Source: VXOI01 sp965197575 (lineage in GTDB: Bacteria > Chloroflexota > Dehalococcoidia > Lucifugimonadales > UBA3495). Taken from it: 64,000 bases of DNA. Position 1 is the first letter of the stretch; each line of letters opens with the position of its first letter. Where the stretch lies: positions 2,356,001-2,420,000 of the forward strand of contig OZ240214.1 of the NCBI GenBank assembly GCA_965197575.1. The letters run 5' to 3'. Positions 50,825 to 58,775 of the stretch are shown in pieces. The notes under the pieces were generated by a model, which made no database searches, was not told the origin of the DNA, and saw nothing but the letters and a program-made list of their open reading frames with translations. Both the position numbers and the translations under genes were made by a program.

Positions 50825-51565
50825 TCAGGAATTGCCGGATTTTCGGGGCGTGTCCAAGTCCTGCCTTTTCAAGAGCCTCCGCAAAGCGCCGTGCCCGCCG
50901 CGCCTCATGGGCGGGAAGTGACTAAAACATATCACATCGAAGTCCAGTTCCAAGAGCCTGGACAAGGATTGCAGCGCGGTTTCCGGCTCTTGAGTGACCC
51001 CGCGCGCCGGGGGACTCAGCGCCCAGCCCAGCCGGTACTGCAAGGCGTCGCCGACGATGACGGCCCTCTTGGCGGGGAGGTAGAGGGCGATGCTGCCGAC
51101 GGTGTGCCCCGGCACGTGGACGGCGCGCGCCTCCTCTCCGAAGGGAACGGCGTCCAAATCGTTCAGCGGCTCGTCGACCGGCACGGCCCGGCCCGACATA
51201 AGGGAGATGACCGGCTGGGCGACCGCGGCGAGCAGCTTGTGTTGGAGCGGGTTGGGCGGAGGCTCCTGTCCTTCAATGATGGCCGCCTCGCTATGATGGG
51301 CCGCCACCTTCACGCTCCGGCCCTCGACCAGCTCACTCAGGCCGCCGGCGTGGTCGGGGTGATAGTGGGTAAGCACCACCCTCTCGATCTGCTCCGGCGA
51401 CAGATTCAGGTCTTTCAAGCCGCTGAGTATCGGGCCGAGGCTGCCCTTGGCCCCGGCGTCGACCAAGAGGACCTCCCCATCCTCGACGACGACGGTGACC
51501 CTGGCCCCCAAGGCCCGGACCTGGAATAACCCTTCGGCAACCTTGACCGGCCTGCCGAACCTCAC
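50825..51565 (-). CDS. Metallo-beta-lactamase-fold hydrolase
   Basis: A 246-residue MBL-fold protein. The metal site is THYHPDHAGGL (HxHxDH), with HVPGHTVGSIAL and VIVGDALQYR providing the later His and bridging Asp. These commonly hydrolyse thioesters or related bonds; the substrate is unknown. The start is a GTG at 51565 overlapping the stop of the upstream gene (GTGA), giving VRFGRPVKVAEGLF. It is the last gene of the DUF2339-DUF3999 unit. Confidence 0.85.
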   Translation of the reverse strand: MRFGRPVKVAEGLFQVRALGARVTVVVEDGEVLLVDAGAKGSLGPILSGLKDLNLSPEQIERVVLTHYHPDHAGGLSELVEGRSVKVAAHHSEAAIIEGQEPPPNPLQHKLLAAVAQPVISLMSGRAVPVDEPLNDLDAVPFGEEARAVHVPGHTVGSIALYLPAKRAVIVGDALQYRLGWALSPPARGVTQEPETALQSLSRLLELDFDVICFSHFPPMRRGGHGALRRLLKRQDLDTPRKSGNS

Positions 51566-52893
51566 GGGCCGCTTTCCCCCGCGTCCGGCGGCGGCAGCGC
51601 CTTCCGCACCTGCCTGAACACGCCGACCAGGATGGCGGCAACCACCACCGCGGCCGCGGCCACGGCCACTGTGATAAGCCACGGGTATCGCTCGCTGGCT
51701 GGCGGCTGCAACTCGGCGTAGCCGGGGTTGGCCTGCTGCGGCCCCAGCGACGCCTCCGCGGGACTCTCGGTGTCCAGGTAAGGCAGGAGCCGCGCCAAAT
51801 CGTAAGAGGGCGCACGGGCCTCTTCGTTACCGTAGAACAGGGCATAGGATGCGGCTGGCCGGGCTAGGAACAGGACCGTGCGCTTGACGCCGCTGAAGGC
51901 GACTTCCTCCACCGGCAGGGGAGGGTCGTCCAGGTTTTCAATGACGAGACGAAAGTAGCGGAAGGCGCTCTCAGGGAAACCGACTTCGAGGCTGTCACCG
52001 GCAAACTTCGGTGTCTGGTACGAATAGACCGCCGCGCCGCCAACCAGCGTCCTCCAGGTGTCGCGGTCGTCGCTGCCCTGGACTGAGACCTCCCGGTAGA
52101 AGTTGACGGACGGAGTCCGGAGAATAAGCCGGTCGACTGGGAGTCCCTCGCTGCCCAGGCCCAACTCGACGATGCCGGTGTGGGCCTCGGCGTCCTGATA
52201 GCTGTCTATGATGGCGGCGGGATAGGTAGTCTCCGCTGCGGGGACTTCCCGGACCGAAGAGACTGTGGCCCCGCGAATTTCCAGGGGATCTTCGTCGTCA
52301 TTGATAATCTTCACGCGCAGGTAGCGAAGGCTGCTTTCCGGGTAAGAAACCCGGGTATCGCTGGCGGTGAATCCCCGTTCTTCCACAGTGAAGGAGAAGA
52401 TACGGACGCCGTGTTGCGCCACCGCCCACGATTGTCCGTCCGGGCTGGTCTCGACGGTCACGTTGCGCTGGAAATTTTTGGAGCCGGTGAGGATCTCGAC
52501 CCGGTTGTGCAGGTTGCCCGATTGCTCTAGGTCGACTACGAAGCTGGAATACCGGCCGGGCACGTGGCCCAGGTCTCGCATCCGCCCTTGGACCGTCCGG
52601 CGCTCCCGGCTGCCCGCGCGAGTCACCAGTTGGTAGGCCGCCTCCGTAGAGCCATCCGTCTCTATGACCCGCAGGTCGCGCTGACCGTCGGCCGACCCTT
52701 GAAACACCTCCCAGTCCAGCGACAGCGCCACCAGCTCCTCGCCGCCGAGCGAGGCGGGCGTTTCGATGGGCTTGAAATAGCGCCACTCGTTCACGGAAAA
52801 ATCCGCGTGGGCGACGGAGAGCAACACCGGCGCCAGCGCCGCCACGACGAGAACCTTGAGAAACAGAGGCCAGAACGGCCACGGCCTACTCAA
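51562..52893 (-). CDS. DUF3999-like exported protein with C-terminal membrane helix
   Basis: About 443 residues. A signal peptide (LFLKVLVVAALAPVLLSVAH) is followed by a repeated beta-sandwich (FEILT-like strands, VSYPESSLRYLRVKIINDD and VGFPESAFRYFRLVIENLDD, two similar discoidin-like repeats) and a C-terminal membrane helix (about 395-420, ITVAVAAAAVVVAAILVGVF). Most probably it is anchored and faces outward. The start is likely the TTG at 52893, which overlaps the end of the DUF2339 gene; no nearby ATG fits. DUF3999 genes commonly accompany DUF2339 genes. Confidence 0.72.
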   Translation of the reverse strand: MSRPWPFWPLFLKVLVVAALAPVLLSVAHADFSVNEWRYFKPIETPASLGGEELVALSLDWEVFQGSADGQRDLRVIETDGSTEAAYQLVTRAGSRERRTVQGRMRDLGHVPGRYSSFVVDLEQSGNLHNRVEILTGSKNFQRNVTVETSPDGQSWAVAQHGVRIFSFTVEERGFTASDTRVSYPESSLRYLRVKIINDDEDPLEIRGATVSSVREVPAAETTYPAAIIDSYQDAEAHTGIVELGLGSEGLPVDRLILRTPSVNFYREVSVQGSDDRDTWRTLVGGAAVYSYQTPKFAGDSLEVGFPESAFRYFRLVIENLDDPPLPVEEVAFSGVKRTVLFLARPAASYALFYGNEEARAPSYDLARLLPYLDTESPAEASLGPQQANPGYAELQPPASERYPWLITVAVAAAAVVVAAILVGVFRQVRKALPPPDAGESGP

Positions 52894-55168
52894 GCAGAAA
52901 CCCCCTGATGGCCCGGCTATACCGCTGGTAAAGGAATCCGCCGGTGACCAGCAGTATGCCCAAGACCAGATAGGCGGCAACCCGGTATTCCCGCTCCAGC
53001 GAGAACGTGTCGACTATGAACAGCTTGAGTACGGGCACCGCCAGCAAGGCCAGCCCGGCCAACCGCACCCATCGCCAGCGCATGGCAATACCAGCGACGA
53101 TCAGAATGGCGGCGTAAACGGCCCAGAGGATACTGAGCGACAGACTGGTCACGTTGTCGGCAATACCACGAGGCACGTCGAAATAGTCGCTCTCCACCGA
53201 GGCGATGATTTCCGCGCTCAATATCCACAGCGTAACCAGGTTGGCGGCAGCCAGGAAGACCGGGAACAAGAACCTCTCCCGGTTGTCGGCGTACTTCTCC
53301 CGCCACCACCACAGGGCCAGCGCGGCCAGATACAACGCCGCTATACCCACGGCGAAGGCAAGAAACCGCTCGTTGACGATGGGACGGAAGAGAAGCCTAT
53401 TGACGTCGAACGTATCGAACGCCAGCAGCCTGGCCACCGTAATCGCGAACACGCCCAGGCTGAACACGCGCAATTCTATAAGCCCAAGCCGGAAGGACAG
53501 CCCCAGCAGCGCCAGACCCTCCACCGCCCACACGATGGCTATCCACGGGCCGGCGGCCTGGACCGGCACCGCCAGGGTGAGGATCAGGTTGCCGGAAATC
53601 AGGAAGCCGGAGAGCGCTTGCTGTTCCCAAGTCATTACGTCGGCGCGATAGCGGTACATCAGATACGCCGCCGCGTAGCAGGCGACGGTAGCCGCCGCGT
53701 AGGGGATCGTGTAGAGATTGAGGAAAGGCCGGAAATCGCCGTTCAGGACTTGCGGGGTGTCTATGACCACAATCCAGACGCCAAAGATAACAAACGCGCC
53801 CAGCCCGAACCACCGAATTTGGTGCATCCCCAGGATGAAGGACAGCCACACCAGCACCACCCCTTCCACCGCCCAGGCCACGCTAATCCAAGGGCCTTCC
53901 AACTGCACCGGCACGGCGATGGTCAGAAACACCACGGCGATGCCCAAGGCAAACAGGCTATGTACCACCTGCTCCCGGTAGCGCAGCAGGATCACGTAGC
54001 CCAGCAGGCCGTAGAACAACGCCAGCAGGACGGTGAAGCCGCCCATCCACTCCCGGTACTCGTCGAATAGCAGCTCATAGCTGACCCCGAAGTAGGCCGC
54101 CGCGTTGAGCGCAATCAACGCTTGGTCAGCCGGTCCCGGAGCGCGGCGCCACACGAGGTGGAACAGTGTCGTAGCTCCCACGAAAATCAGGAAAACGGCG
54201 GTGGCCCCCAAGGATCCCAGCAGGAGGCCCGGTTGGAGCTCCTCAATCCAGTACAGGAGCAAGACTATGGACCCGATCAGCCCCAGCAGGGTGAACCAGC
54301 GCCAGTTGCGGAAGGTCGCCAGCGCCAGCACACCCAGGTCCAGCACCAGCACGTAGGCCAGCAGCACCCGCAGGTCGGGCAGCTCGTCGACCAGCAGGAA
54401 CGGGGTGGCGAATCCGCTCAGGATGCCTAGCACCGCTATCACCACTGACTCGTAGCGCAGGGCGAGGGCGGCCGCCGTCGCCGTAACCAGGAAGAAGAAC
54501 CCCAAGGCCGGCAGCGCGGGAATCAGGTCATACAGCGCGAAGGCGGCGAATACGGAAAGGTACAGGATAGCGATACCGCCGCCGGTCAGGGGTTGGGCCA
54601 AAATGGGGTATTTCCGCCGCCAAAACTCCCCGCCGCCCAGCAGCGCCACGCCGCCCAGCAGCCCCAGCACCACCCGGCCCGTCTCCCCAATCCAGTCGTT
54701 GTCGAAGGCCAGTTTGAGGAAGAACCCGACGCCGATGATCAACGCCAGGACGCCGATACGGGCCAGCCAGTTGCCTCCGAACAACCACTCCCAGTCCCAT
54801 TCGGCCATCTTGTCAAAGACCGTCGCTTGGGGCGGAAGAGGGGCAGCAGGAGCGGACGGTCCAACCACGGCAGCATCGGAAGGAACCGGCGGCGCAGGGG
54901 CGTCGGGGGCAGCCCGCACGGGAGGGGCCGGGTCGATGCGCGGCGCGTTCAGTATGCGTTCCACCAACTGTAGGCGGTCGGCGTGCTGGCCTATGTCGGC
55001 CCTCAGCGTGTCGAGGGCGGTCTGGATGGCTTGCAACTGCTCGACCAACGCCGGGTTGACGCCCTGGTCGAGCAGCGCTTGGGCCGCTTCTTCGGGCAAG
55101 CGCGCCCCGCAGGACTCGCAAAAGTTTGCGCCCTCGGGGGATTCGTGGCCGCATTCCCCGCAGGTCAT
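52886..55168 (-). CDS. DUF2339 polytopic membrane protein
   Basis: A 760-residue protein with an N-terminal zinc ribbon (CGECGHESPEGANFCESCG, Cys at 3, 6, 17 and 20), a short coiled coil (LVEQLQAIQTALDTLRADIG), a Pro/Ala-rich linker and then about 20 or more hydrophobic helices from residue 135 on. The repeated segment GPWISVAWAVEGVVL / GPWIAIVWAVEGLALLGLS shows internal duplication. DUF2339 proteins are of unknown function. The C-terminus overlaps the DUF3999-like gene. Confidence 0.85.
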   Translation of the reverse strand: MTCGECGHESPEGANFCESCGARLPEEAAQALLDQGVNPALVEQLQAIQTALDTLRADIGQHADRLQLVERILNAPRIDPAPPVRAAPDAPAPPVPSDAAVVGPSAPAAPLPPQATVFDKMAEWDWEWLFGGNWLARIGVLALIIGVGFFLKLAFDNDWIGETGRVVLGLLGGVALLGGGEFWRRKYPILAQPLTGGGIAILYLSVFAAFALYDLIPALPALGFFFLVTATAAALALRYESVVIAVLGILSGFATPFLLVDELPDLRVLLAYVLVLDLGVLALATFRNWRWFTLLGLIGSIVLLLYWIEELQPGLLLGSLGATAVFLIFVGATTLFHLVWRRAPGPADQALIALNAAAYFGVSYELLFDEYREWMGGFTVLLALFYGLLGYVILLRYREQVVHSLFALGIAVVFLTIAVPVQLEGPWISVAWAVEGVVLVWLSFILGMHQIRWFGLGAFVIFGVWIVVIDTPQVLNGDFRPFLNLYTIPYAAATVACYAAAYLMYRYRADVMTWEQQALSGFLISGNLILTLAVPVQAAGPWIAIVWAVEGLALLGLSFRLGLIELRVFSLGVFAITVARLLAFDTFDVNRLLFRPIVNERFLAFAVGIAALYLAALALWWWREKYADNRERFLFPVFLAAANLVTLWILSAEIIASVESDYFDVPRGIADNVTSLSLSILWAVYAAILIVAGIAMRWRWVRLAGLALLAVPVLKLFIVDTFSLEREYRVAAYLVLGILLVTGGFLYQRYSRAIRGFLLE

Positions 55169-55341
55169 GGACGCTTCACCTCTATCTGACGGCTCGCTGG
55201 CGGCTCATGCCCCTGCTCGCCCGTCTAGTTTAGAGCCGCGCGTTCTTGAGACGCTAGTGCCGATGGGCTATACTATCGGCGCTTTGCGGCCCTCGCCGAT
55301 GTGACAAAGGGCAGCGGCCAGACAGTAGAGAGGCAGTCAAG

Positions 55342-56535
55342 ATGGACCTCGGTCTCACCGAAATTCAACAAATGCTGAAAACCAGCGCCCAAGAATTTCT
55401 GGCCCGCGAATGCCCCACCACCTTGGTCAGGGAGATGGAGGAGGACGACAAGGGCTATCCCGACGACCTCTGGCGCCAGATCTCAGGGCTGGGCTGGACC
55501 GGGGTGCCGTTCCCGGAGCAGTACGGCGGCACCGGGGGCGACTTCCTGGACCTGGCGGTGCTGTTGGAGGAGATGGGCCGGGCGCTGGCCCCTTCGCCCT
55601 ATTTCTCCACCGTGGTTTTGGGCGGCCTCACCGTGCTGGACGCCGGGACCGACGCTCAGCGGGCCGACCTGCTCAGCCGGATTTGCGACGGCAGCGGGTT
55701 GATGACCCTGGCCCTCACCGAAGCCTCGGCAACCTACGAGGCCTGGGGGGTCGAGACCACCGCGACCAAAACCGACGGCGGCTACCGGCTGGACGGCGTC
55801 AAGCTGTTCGTGCCCGACGCCCATGTGGCCCACGTGATGATCGTGGCGGCGCGCACTTCCTTGTTGGGCGGGCGCCCCGCAGGCCCTGCCGAGTTGGGCG
55901 GGCGCCCCGCAGGCCTTGCCGGAGACGGCCCGGCCCAAGGAATCACGCTGTTCCTCGTGCCCGCCGATGCGGAGGGGTTGGAAGTCAGCCGGATGAGCAC
56001 CATCGGCTCGGAGCGGCAGTTCGAGGTGCGGCTGGCCGGCGTGACCGTACCGGACAGCGCGGTGCTGGGCCAGGTGAACGGCGGCTGGCCGGTGGCGGAG
56101 CGGGCGATCCAGAGGGCCGTGGCCGGGCGCTGCGTCGAGATGCTGGGCGGCGCATACGCGGTTGTGGACATGACGGTGGACTACGTGAAGCAACGGACTC
56201 AGTTCGGCAGGCCAGTGGGCACCTTCCAGGCCGTCCAGCACCATTGCGCCGAGATGGCGACCGACGTCGAAGGATCGAGGGGCGTCGCCTACCAAGCGGC
56301 TTGGCGGCTGGCCCAAGGGATGCCAGCCCAGCGGGAAGTCTCGATAGCCAAAGCCTGGATCAGCGCCGCCTACCGCAGGGTCTGCTCCACTGCTCACCAG
56401 TGTCACGGGGCCATCGGCTTCACCAAGGAACACGACTTGCAGTTGTACACCCGCCGGGCCAAGGTCCACGAGCTTAGCTATGGCGACGCCCACTACCACA
56501 AAGAGCTGGCCCTGGCCAACATCGACAGCGAGTAA
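55342..56535 (+). CDS. Acyl-CoA dehydrogenase family protein
   Basis: A 397-residue flavoenzyme. The N-terminal helical domain ends with LTEASATYEAWG, the middle beta domain includes SRMSTIGSERQFEVRLAGVT, and the C-terminal domain has TQFGRPVGTFQAVQHHCAEM and CHGAIGFTKEHDLQLYTRRA. It introduces an alpha-beta double bond in an acyl-CoA using FAD. A 30-bp tandem repeat in the beta domain adds LGGRPAGPAE and LGGRPAGLAG, not normally present. An AGGCAG sequence 10 bases upstream is a weak ribosome site. Confidence 0.88.
   Translation: MDLGLTEIQQMLKTSAQEFLARECPTTLVREMEEDDKGYPDDLWRQISGLGWTGVPFPEQYGGTGGDFLDLAVLLEEMGRALAPSPYFSTVVLGGLTVLDAGTDAQRADLLSRICDGSGLMTLALTEASATYEAWGVETTATKTDGGYRLDGVKLFVPDAHVAHVMIVAARTSLLGGRPAGPAELGGRPAGLAGDGPAQGITLFLVPADAEGLEVSRMSTIGSERQFEVRLAGVTVPDSAVLGQVNGGWPVAERAIQRAVAGRCVEMLGGAYAVVDMTVDYVKQRTQFGRPVGTFQAVQHHCAEMATDVEGSRGVAYQAAWRLAQGMPAQREVSIAKAWISAAYRRVCSTAHQCHGAIGFTKEHDLQLYTRRAKVHELSYGDAHYHKELALANIDSE
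55864..55923 (+). repeat. In-frame 30-bp tandem repeat inside the acyl-CoA dehydrogenase gene
   Basis: Two nearly perfect units (55864-55893 and 55894-55923) beginning TTGGGCGGGCGCCCCGCAGG, each coding 10 residues. The frame is kept. It lies in a loop of the beta domain and resembles a small mobile GC-rich repeat inserted in a gene. Confidence 0.75.
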
Positions 56536-56603
56536 GACCCTGTTCCCCGAGACCGTCAGAAAGCGAACGTAAAGAACCGACCGTAGGGAAGCGAAGGACA
56601 GGC

Positions 56604-56954
56604 ATGACGACTACCAGGGAATGTATTTTCTGCACAATGGCCCGGGACTCCACCCATCCCGACGTGATCTACCGCGACGAACGGGCCTTCGCCGTCCGGG
56701 ACATCAACCCCAAGGCCCCGGTCCACGTGCTGGTAGTCCCCAATATGCACATCGCTTCCTTGGCCTACGTCGGCCCCGGCCAAGTGCCCATCATGGGGCA
56801 TCTGTTCGTGGTTGCCGAGGAGATGGCGCGGCGCGAAGGGGTCACGCTGAGCGGGTACCGGCTGGCCTTGAACCAGGGGCCCGACTCCGGCCAGGAAATC
56901 GTCCATCCCCACATCCACCTGCTCGGCGGCCGCAAGCTGGGAGACATGGGCTAG
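56604..56954 (+). CDS. HIT family protein
   Basis: A 116-residue histidine-triad nucleotide-binding protein. The triad is HPHIHLLGG (about 101-109); the N-terminal CIFCTM is a Cys pair that may bind zinc as in Hint-type proteins. It hydrolyses phosphoramidate or similar bonds on purine nucleotides. The overlap-like arrangement with the YqeK-type gene (6-bp gap) suggests both deal with nucleotide (di)phosphates. Confidence 0.9.
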   Translation: MTTTRECIFCTMARDSTHPDVIYRDERAFAVRDINPKAPVHVLVVPNMHIASLAYVGPGQVPIMGHLFVVAEEMARREGVTLSGYRLALNQGPDSGQEIVHPHIHLLGGRKLGDMG

Positions 56955-56959
56955 GACCC

Positions 56960-57571
56960 GTGGCCGCCGCATCCAAGTCCGCCCCGGCCGATTGGCTGGA
57001 ACGCCTCCAGGTGAGGGTGGAGTCCCTGCCCGACGGCCTGCGAGCCCACGTCTACCGGGCTCGGGACGTAGCCCTGGAGTTGGCAGGCCGCCACCACATC
57101 GACCTCGGGCGCACCGAGACCGCCATGCTGGCCCACGACGTTTGCCGCGCCACCCCCGGCGGACAGTTGCTGGAACTGGCCGAGGACTATGGAATCGCGG
57201 TCGGTGATCTGGAACGCCGGGCGCCGGTCCTGCTCCACGGACCGGTGGGCGCGGAGTCTCTGAGCCGAGACGACGGAATCGACGATGCGGAGTTGCTGGA
57301 GGCGGTGCGCTGGCATTCCACCGGCCACCCGAACTTGGGCGCGTTGGGCAAGCTGGTGTTCATCGCCGACAAGCTGGACCCCAGGAAAATCGCGGCCTAC
57401 CCGTACCAGCCCGAGTTGCGAAGAATGGCCGAGGAGGACCTGGCGCAAGCGGTAGTAGAGTTCCTGTCCCGGGAGGCGGCGGGTCGGCTACAGCGCCGAG
57501 AGCCGGTACACCCGTTAAGCATCGAGACCATCAACGAGCTGCTGCTGGAAGCGAGCAGCCCGAAGGTTTAG
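56960..57571 (+). CDS. HD-domain hydrolase, YqeK-like
   Basis: A 203-residue HD phosphohydrolase resembling YqeK, which cleaves symmetric Ap4A to two ADP. Metal-binding residues are H in RAHVYRARDVA, HD in MLAHDVCRA and the His of HGPVGAE and WHSTGHP, with FIADKLDP as the final Asp; this order matches YqeK. The start is the GTG at 56960, 6 bp after the HIT stop. Co-transcription with the HIT gene fits a shared role in clearing dinucleoside polyphosphates. Confidence 0.82.
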   Translation: MAAASKSAPADWLERLQVRVESLPDGLRAHVYRARDVALELAGRHHIDLGRTETAMLAHDVCRATPGGQLLELAEDYGIAVGDLERRAPVLLHGPVGAESLSRDDGIDDAELLEAVRWHSTGHPNLGALGKLVFIADKLDPRKIAAYPYQPELRRMAEEDLAQAVVEFLSREAAGRLQRREPVHPLSIETINELLLEASSPKV

Positions 57572-57651
57572 AATAGGGCTGAGTGCCTCTGAGAGTTGTT
57601 CCAGCGGTAATCGTCCTGGCACAGGTACGCCGTGTCGGTTGAGGTAACGGT

Positions 57652-57972
57652 ATGGAAATCACACTGACTGATCGAGCCGTCGAGCACATCAAAAATCAGG
57701 GAGGCCGGGCGGCGGTAGACCTGTTGCAGCATTCGTCTTGAGCGGGCTGCGAGGTAGAGGTATCGGTCGATACCCGAGTTTCCCGGCGGAACATCGCCCC
57801 GTACCAGCGCTTCGAGCAGGACGGCGTAGAGTTGTTCCTATTGCCGGAGCTGGCCGAGCACACCACCGCCGTCAAGATAGACCTGAAAAAGCTGCTCTTC
57901 TTCCGTAACCTGAAGGGCGAGGTCGAACTGGACAACGGCATGGTCCTGGGCCGCCGCCCGTCGTTCGCGTAG
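57652..57972 (+). CDS. Probable HesB-like selenoprotein with in-frame UGA (Sec) at codon 30
   Basis: The ATG at 57652 (GAGGT 6 bases upstream) opens MEITLTDRAVEHIKNQGGRA, then AVDLLQHSS, a TGA (57739-57741) and 76 further in-frame codons to a TAG at 57970: AGCEVEVSVDT, YQRFEQDGVELFLLPELA, VKIDLKKLLFFRNLKG. The whole follows the HesB-like (IscA-related) selenoprotein family: GG.. then VDL, a Cys/Sec site, YxxFExDG and a KIxLxKLLFF ending. The TGA falls at the family's Cys/Sec position, and a SECIS-type hairpin follows. Alternatives are a nonsense mutation or sequencing error. Function is presumably redox or Fe-S related. Confidence 0.68.
57759..57774 (+). promoter_or_regulatory. Bacterial SECIS-like hairpin downstream of the UGA
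   Basis: GGTATC-GGTC-GATACC is a perfect 6-bp stem with a GGTC loop, so the loop carries the GGU that SelB recognises in bacterial SECIS elements. The loop begins 26 bases after the U of UGA (57739), compared with 21 in E. coli fdhF, within the spacing range I know for such elements. Because it also codes protein, this perfect pairing is unlikely to be pure chance. Confidence 0.65.
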
Positions 57973-57975
57973 CAG

Positions 57976-58236
57976 CTAACGGCTGCGGTAGGCCTCCCGG
58001 CGGTGCAGAACCCGTATGACTACGATCGTCTGATCGTTGTCTTCCAGATTGTAGAGTACCCTCCACGCTCTGAGCCGCAACCTCCAATCAGCCGCCTGCG
58101 CGACAAGGGACTGGACGTCGCCATGTCCACTTTCCGCGAATTTGTCAACTTCCTCGGAGATGCTGTCGGCAATGTGCGGGTCTAAACGCCTCATATCCCT
58201 GGTCGCTCGGGGAGACCAGATTACTTCTTTGGGCAT
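57976..58236 (-). CDS. RelE/ParE-family toxin
   Basis: An 86-residue toxin: EVIWSPRATRDMRRLDPHIA, then LRLRAWRVLYNLEDNDQTIV and VLHRREAYR, the RelE-fold core with its Arg/Tyr ending. It would cleave ribosome-bound mRNA or, if ParE-like, poison gyrase. It overlaps the upstream gene by 16 bases, which should encode its antitoxin. Its stop is 4 bases from the stop of the probable selenoprotein gene (tail to tail). Confidence 0.88.
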   Translation of the reverse strand: MPKEVIWSPRATRDMRRLDPHIADSISEEVDKFAESGHGDVQSLVAQAADWRLRLRAWRVLYNLEDNDQTIVVIRVLHRREAYRSR

Positions 58237-58742
58237 AGTCCTAATTGGCGGCGCAGCTCTTCGGTGGTGATCGCCTCTTCCTCCAGCAAAGAGCGACGCC
58301 CTTCCTCGACAGCCGCCAATTCTTCCTCGGTTAGCGGTTCGTCATCAATAGGGGCTTCCAGCATTGAGCGGGTGGCGGGGTCGGCAAGATGGTGGAGGTA
58401 CAGGAGGTAGCGGCGGGCGTCGCGCAACTCCTCACCGGTCAAGATGTCCACTATCTGGTGGAGTTCGTTACGGATGGTCTCGTCGTTCAGGTCCGCCCTC
58501 TTGGCGGGCAGCTTGACGCCAGCAAACGTGAGTGCTTCGTGAGCGCTCACGGTGAGTTCCTCTCCGGTATCGCAATTTCGAATAATCACAAAGTGCTTGA
58601 GAAAATCGCCGGTGTCCGTCGCAACGATGTCGTAGAGAGTGACTCCCTCGAAAACAAATTCCCAAGGCCGGTGATCGAGCAAATCCTTGCCCGTCCACCA
58701 TCGGAACGAGGATTTCCCTCGAGTATCCGAATCTGTTGCCAT
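58221..58742 (-). CDS. Probable antitoxin partner of the RelE/ParE toxin (long form)
   Basis: A 173-residue protein. The C-terminal part, PLTEEELAAVEEGRRSLLEE and AITTEELRRQLGL, has the acidic, helical character of toxin-binding antitoxin tails. The N-terminal 110 residues (GKSSFRWWTGKDLLDHRPWE and later EELTVSAHEALTFAGVKLP) are unrecognised and much larger than a usual DNA-binding head. Calling it an antitoxin rests on the 16-base overlap with the toxin gene and its tail. Confidence 0.6.
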   Translation of the reverse strand: MATDSDTRGKSSFRWWTGKDLLDHRPWEFVFEGVTLYDIVATDTGDFLKHFVIIRNCDTGEELTVSAHEALTFAGVKLPAKRADLNDETIRNELHQIVDILTGEELRDARRYLLYLHHLADPATRSMLEAPIDDEPLTEEELAAVEEGRRSLLEEEAITTEELRRQLGLCPKK

Positions 58743-58775
58743 GTCAGGGCCTCCTGGTCGGAATATTCAACGGGC

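Noticed and set aside
49197..50921. 574-codon forward frame across the ligase-carrier-acyltransferase gene
   Set aside because: Opposite strand to a conserved three-domain protein; product rich in Gly/Arg/His with no domain.
52856..54070. 404-codon forward frame under the DUF2339 gene
   Set aside because: Antisense; product is Gln/Arg-rich with no membrane or domain pattern, while the reverse strand encodes a coherent polytopic protein.
56621..56950. HIT-YqeK considered as one fused protein in another frame
   Set aside because: The HIT gene has its own stop at 56954 and the YqeK frame starts with a GTG at 56960; the longer frame across both reads a non-HIT sequence in its first part.
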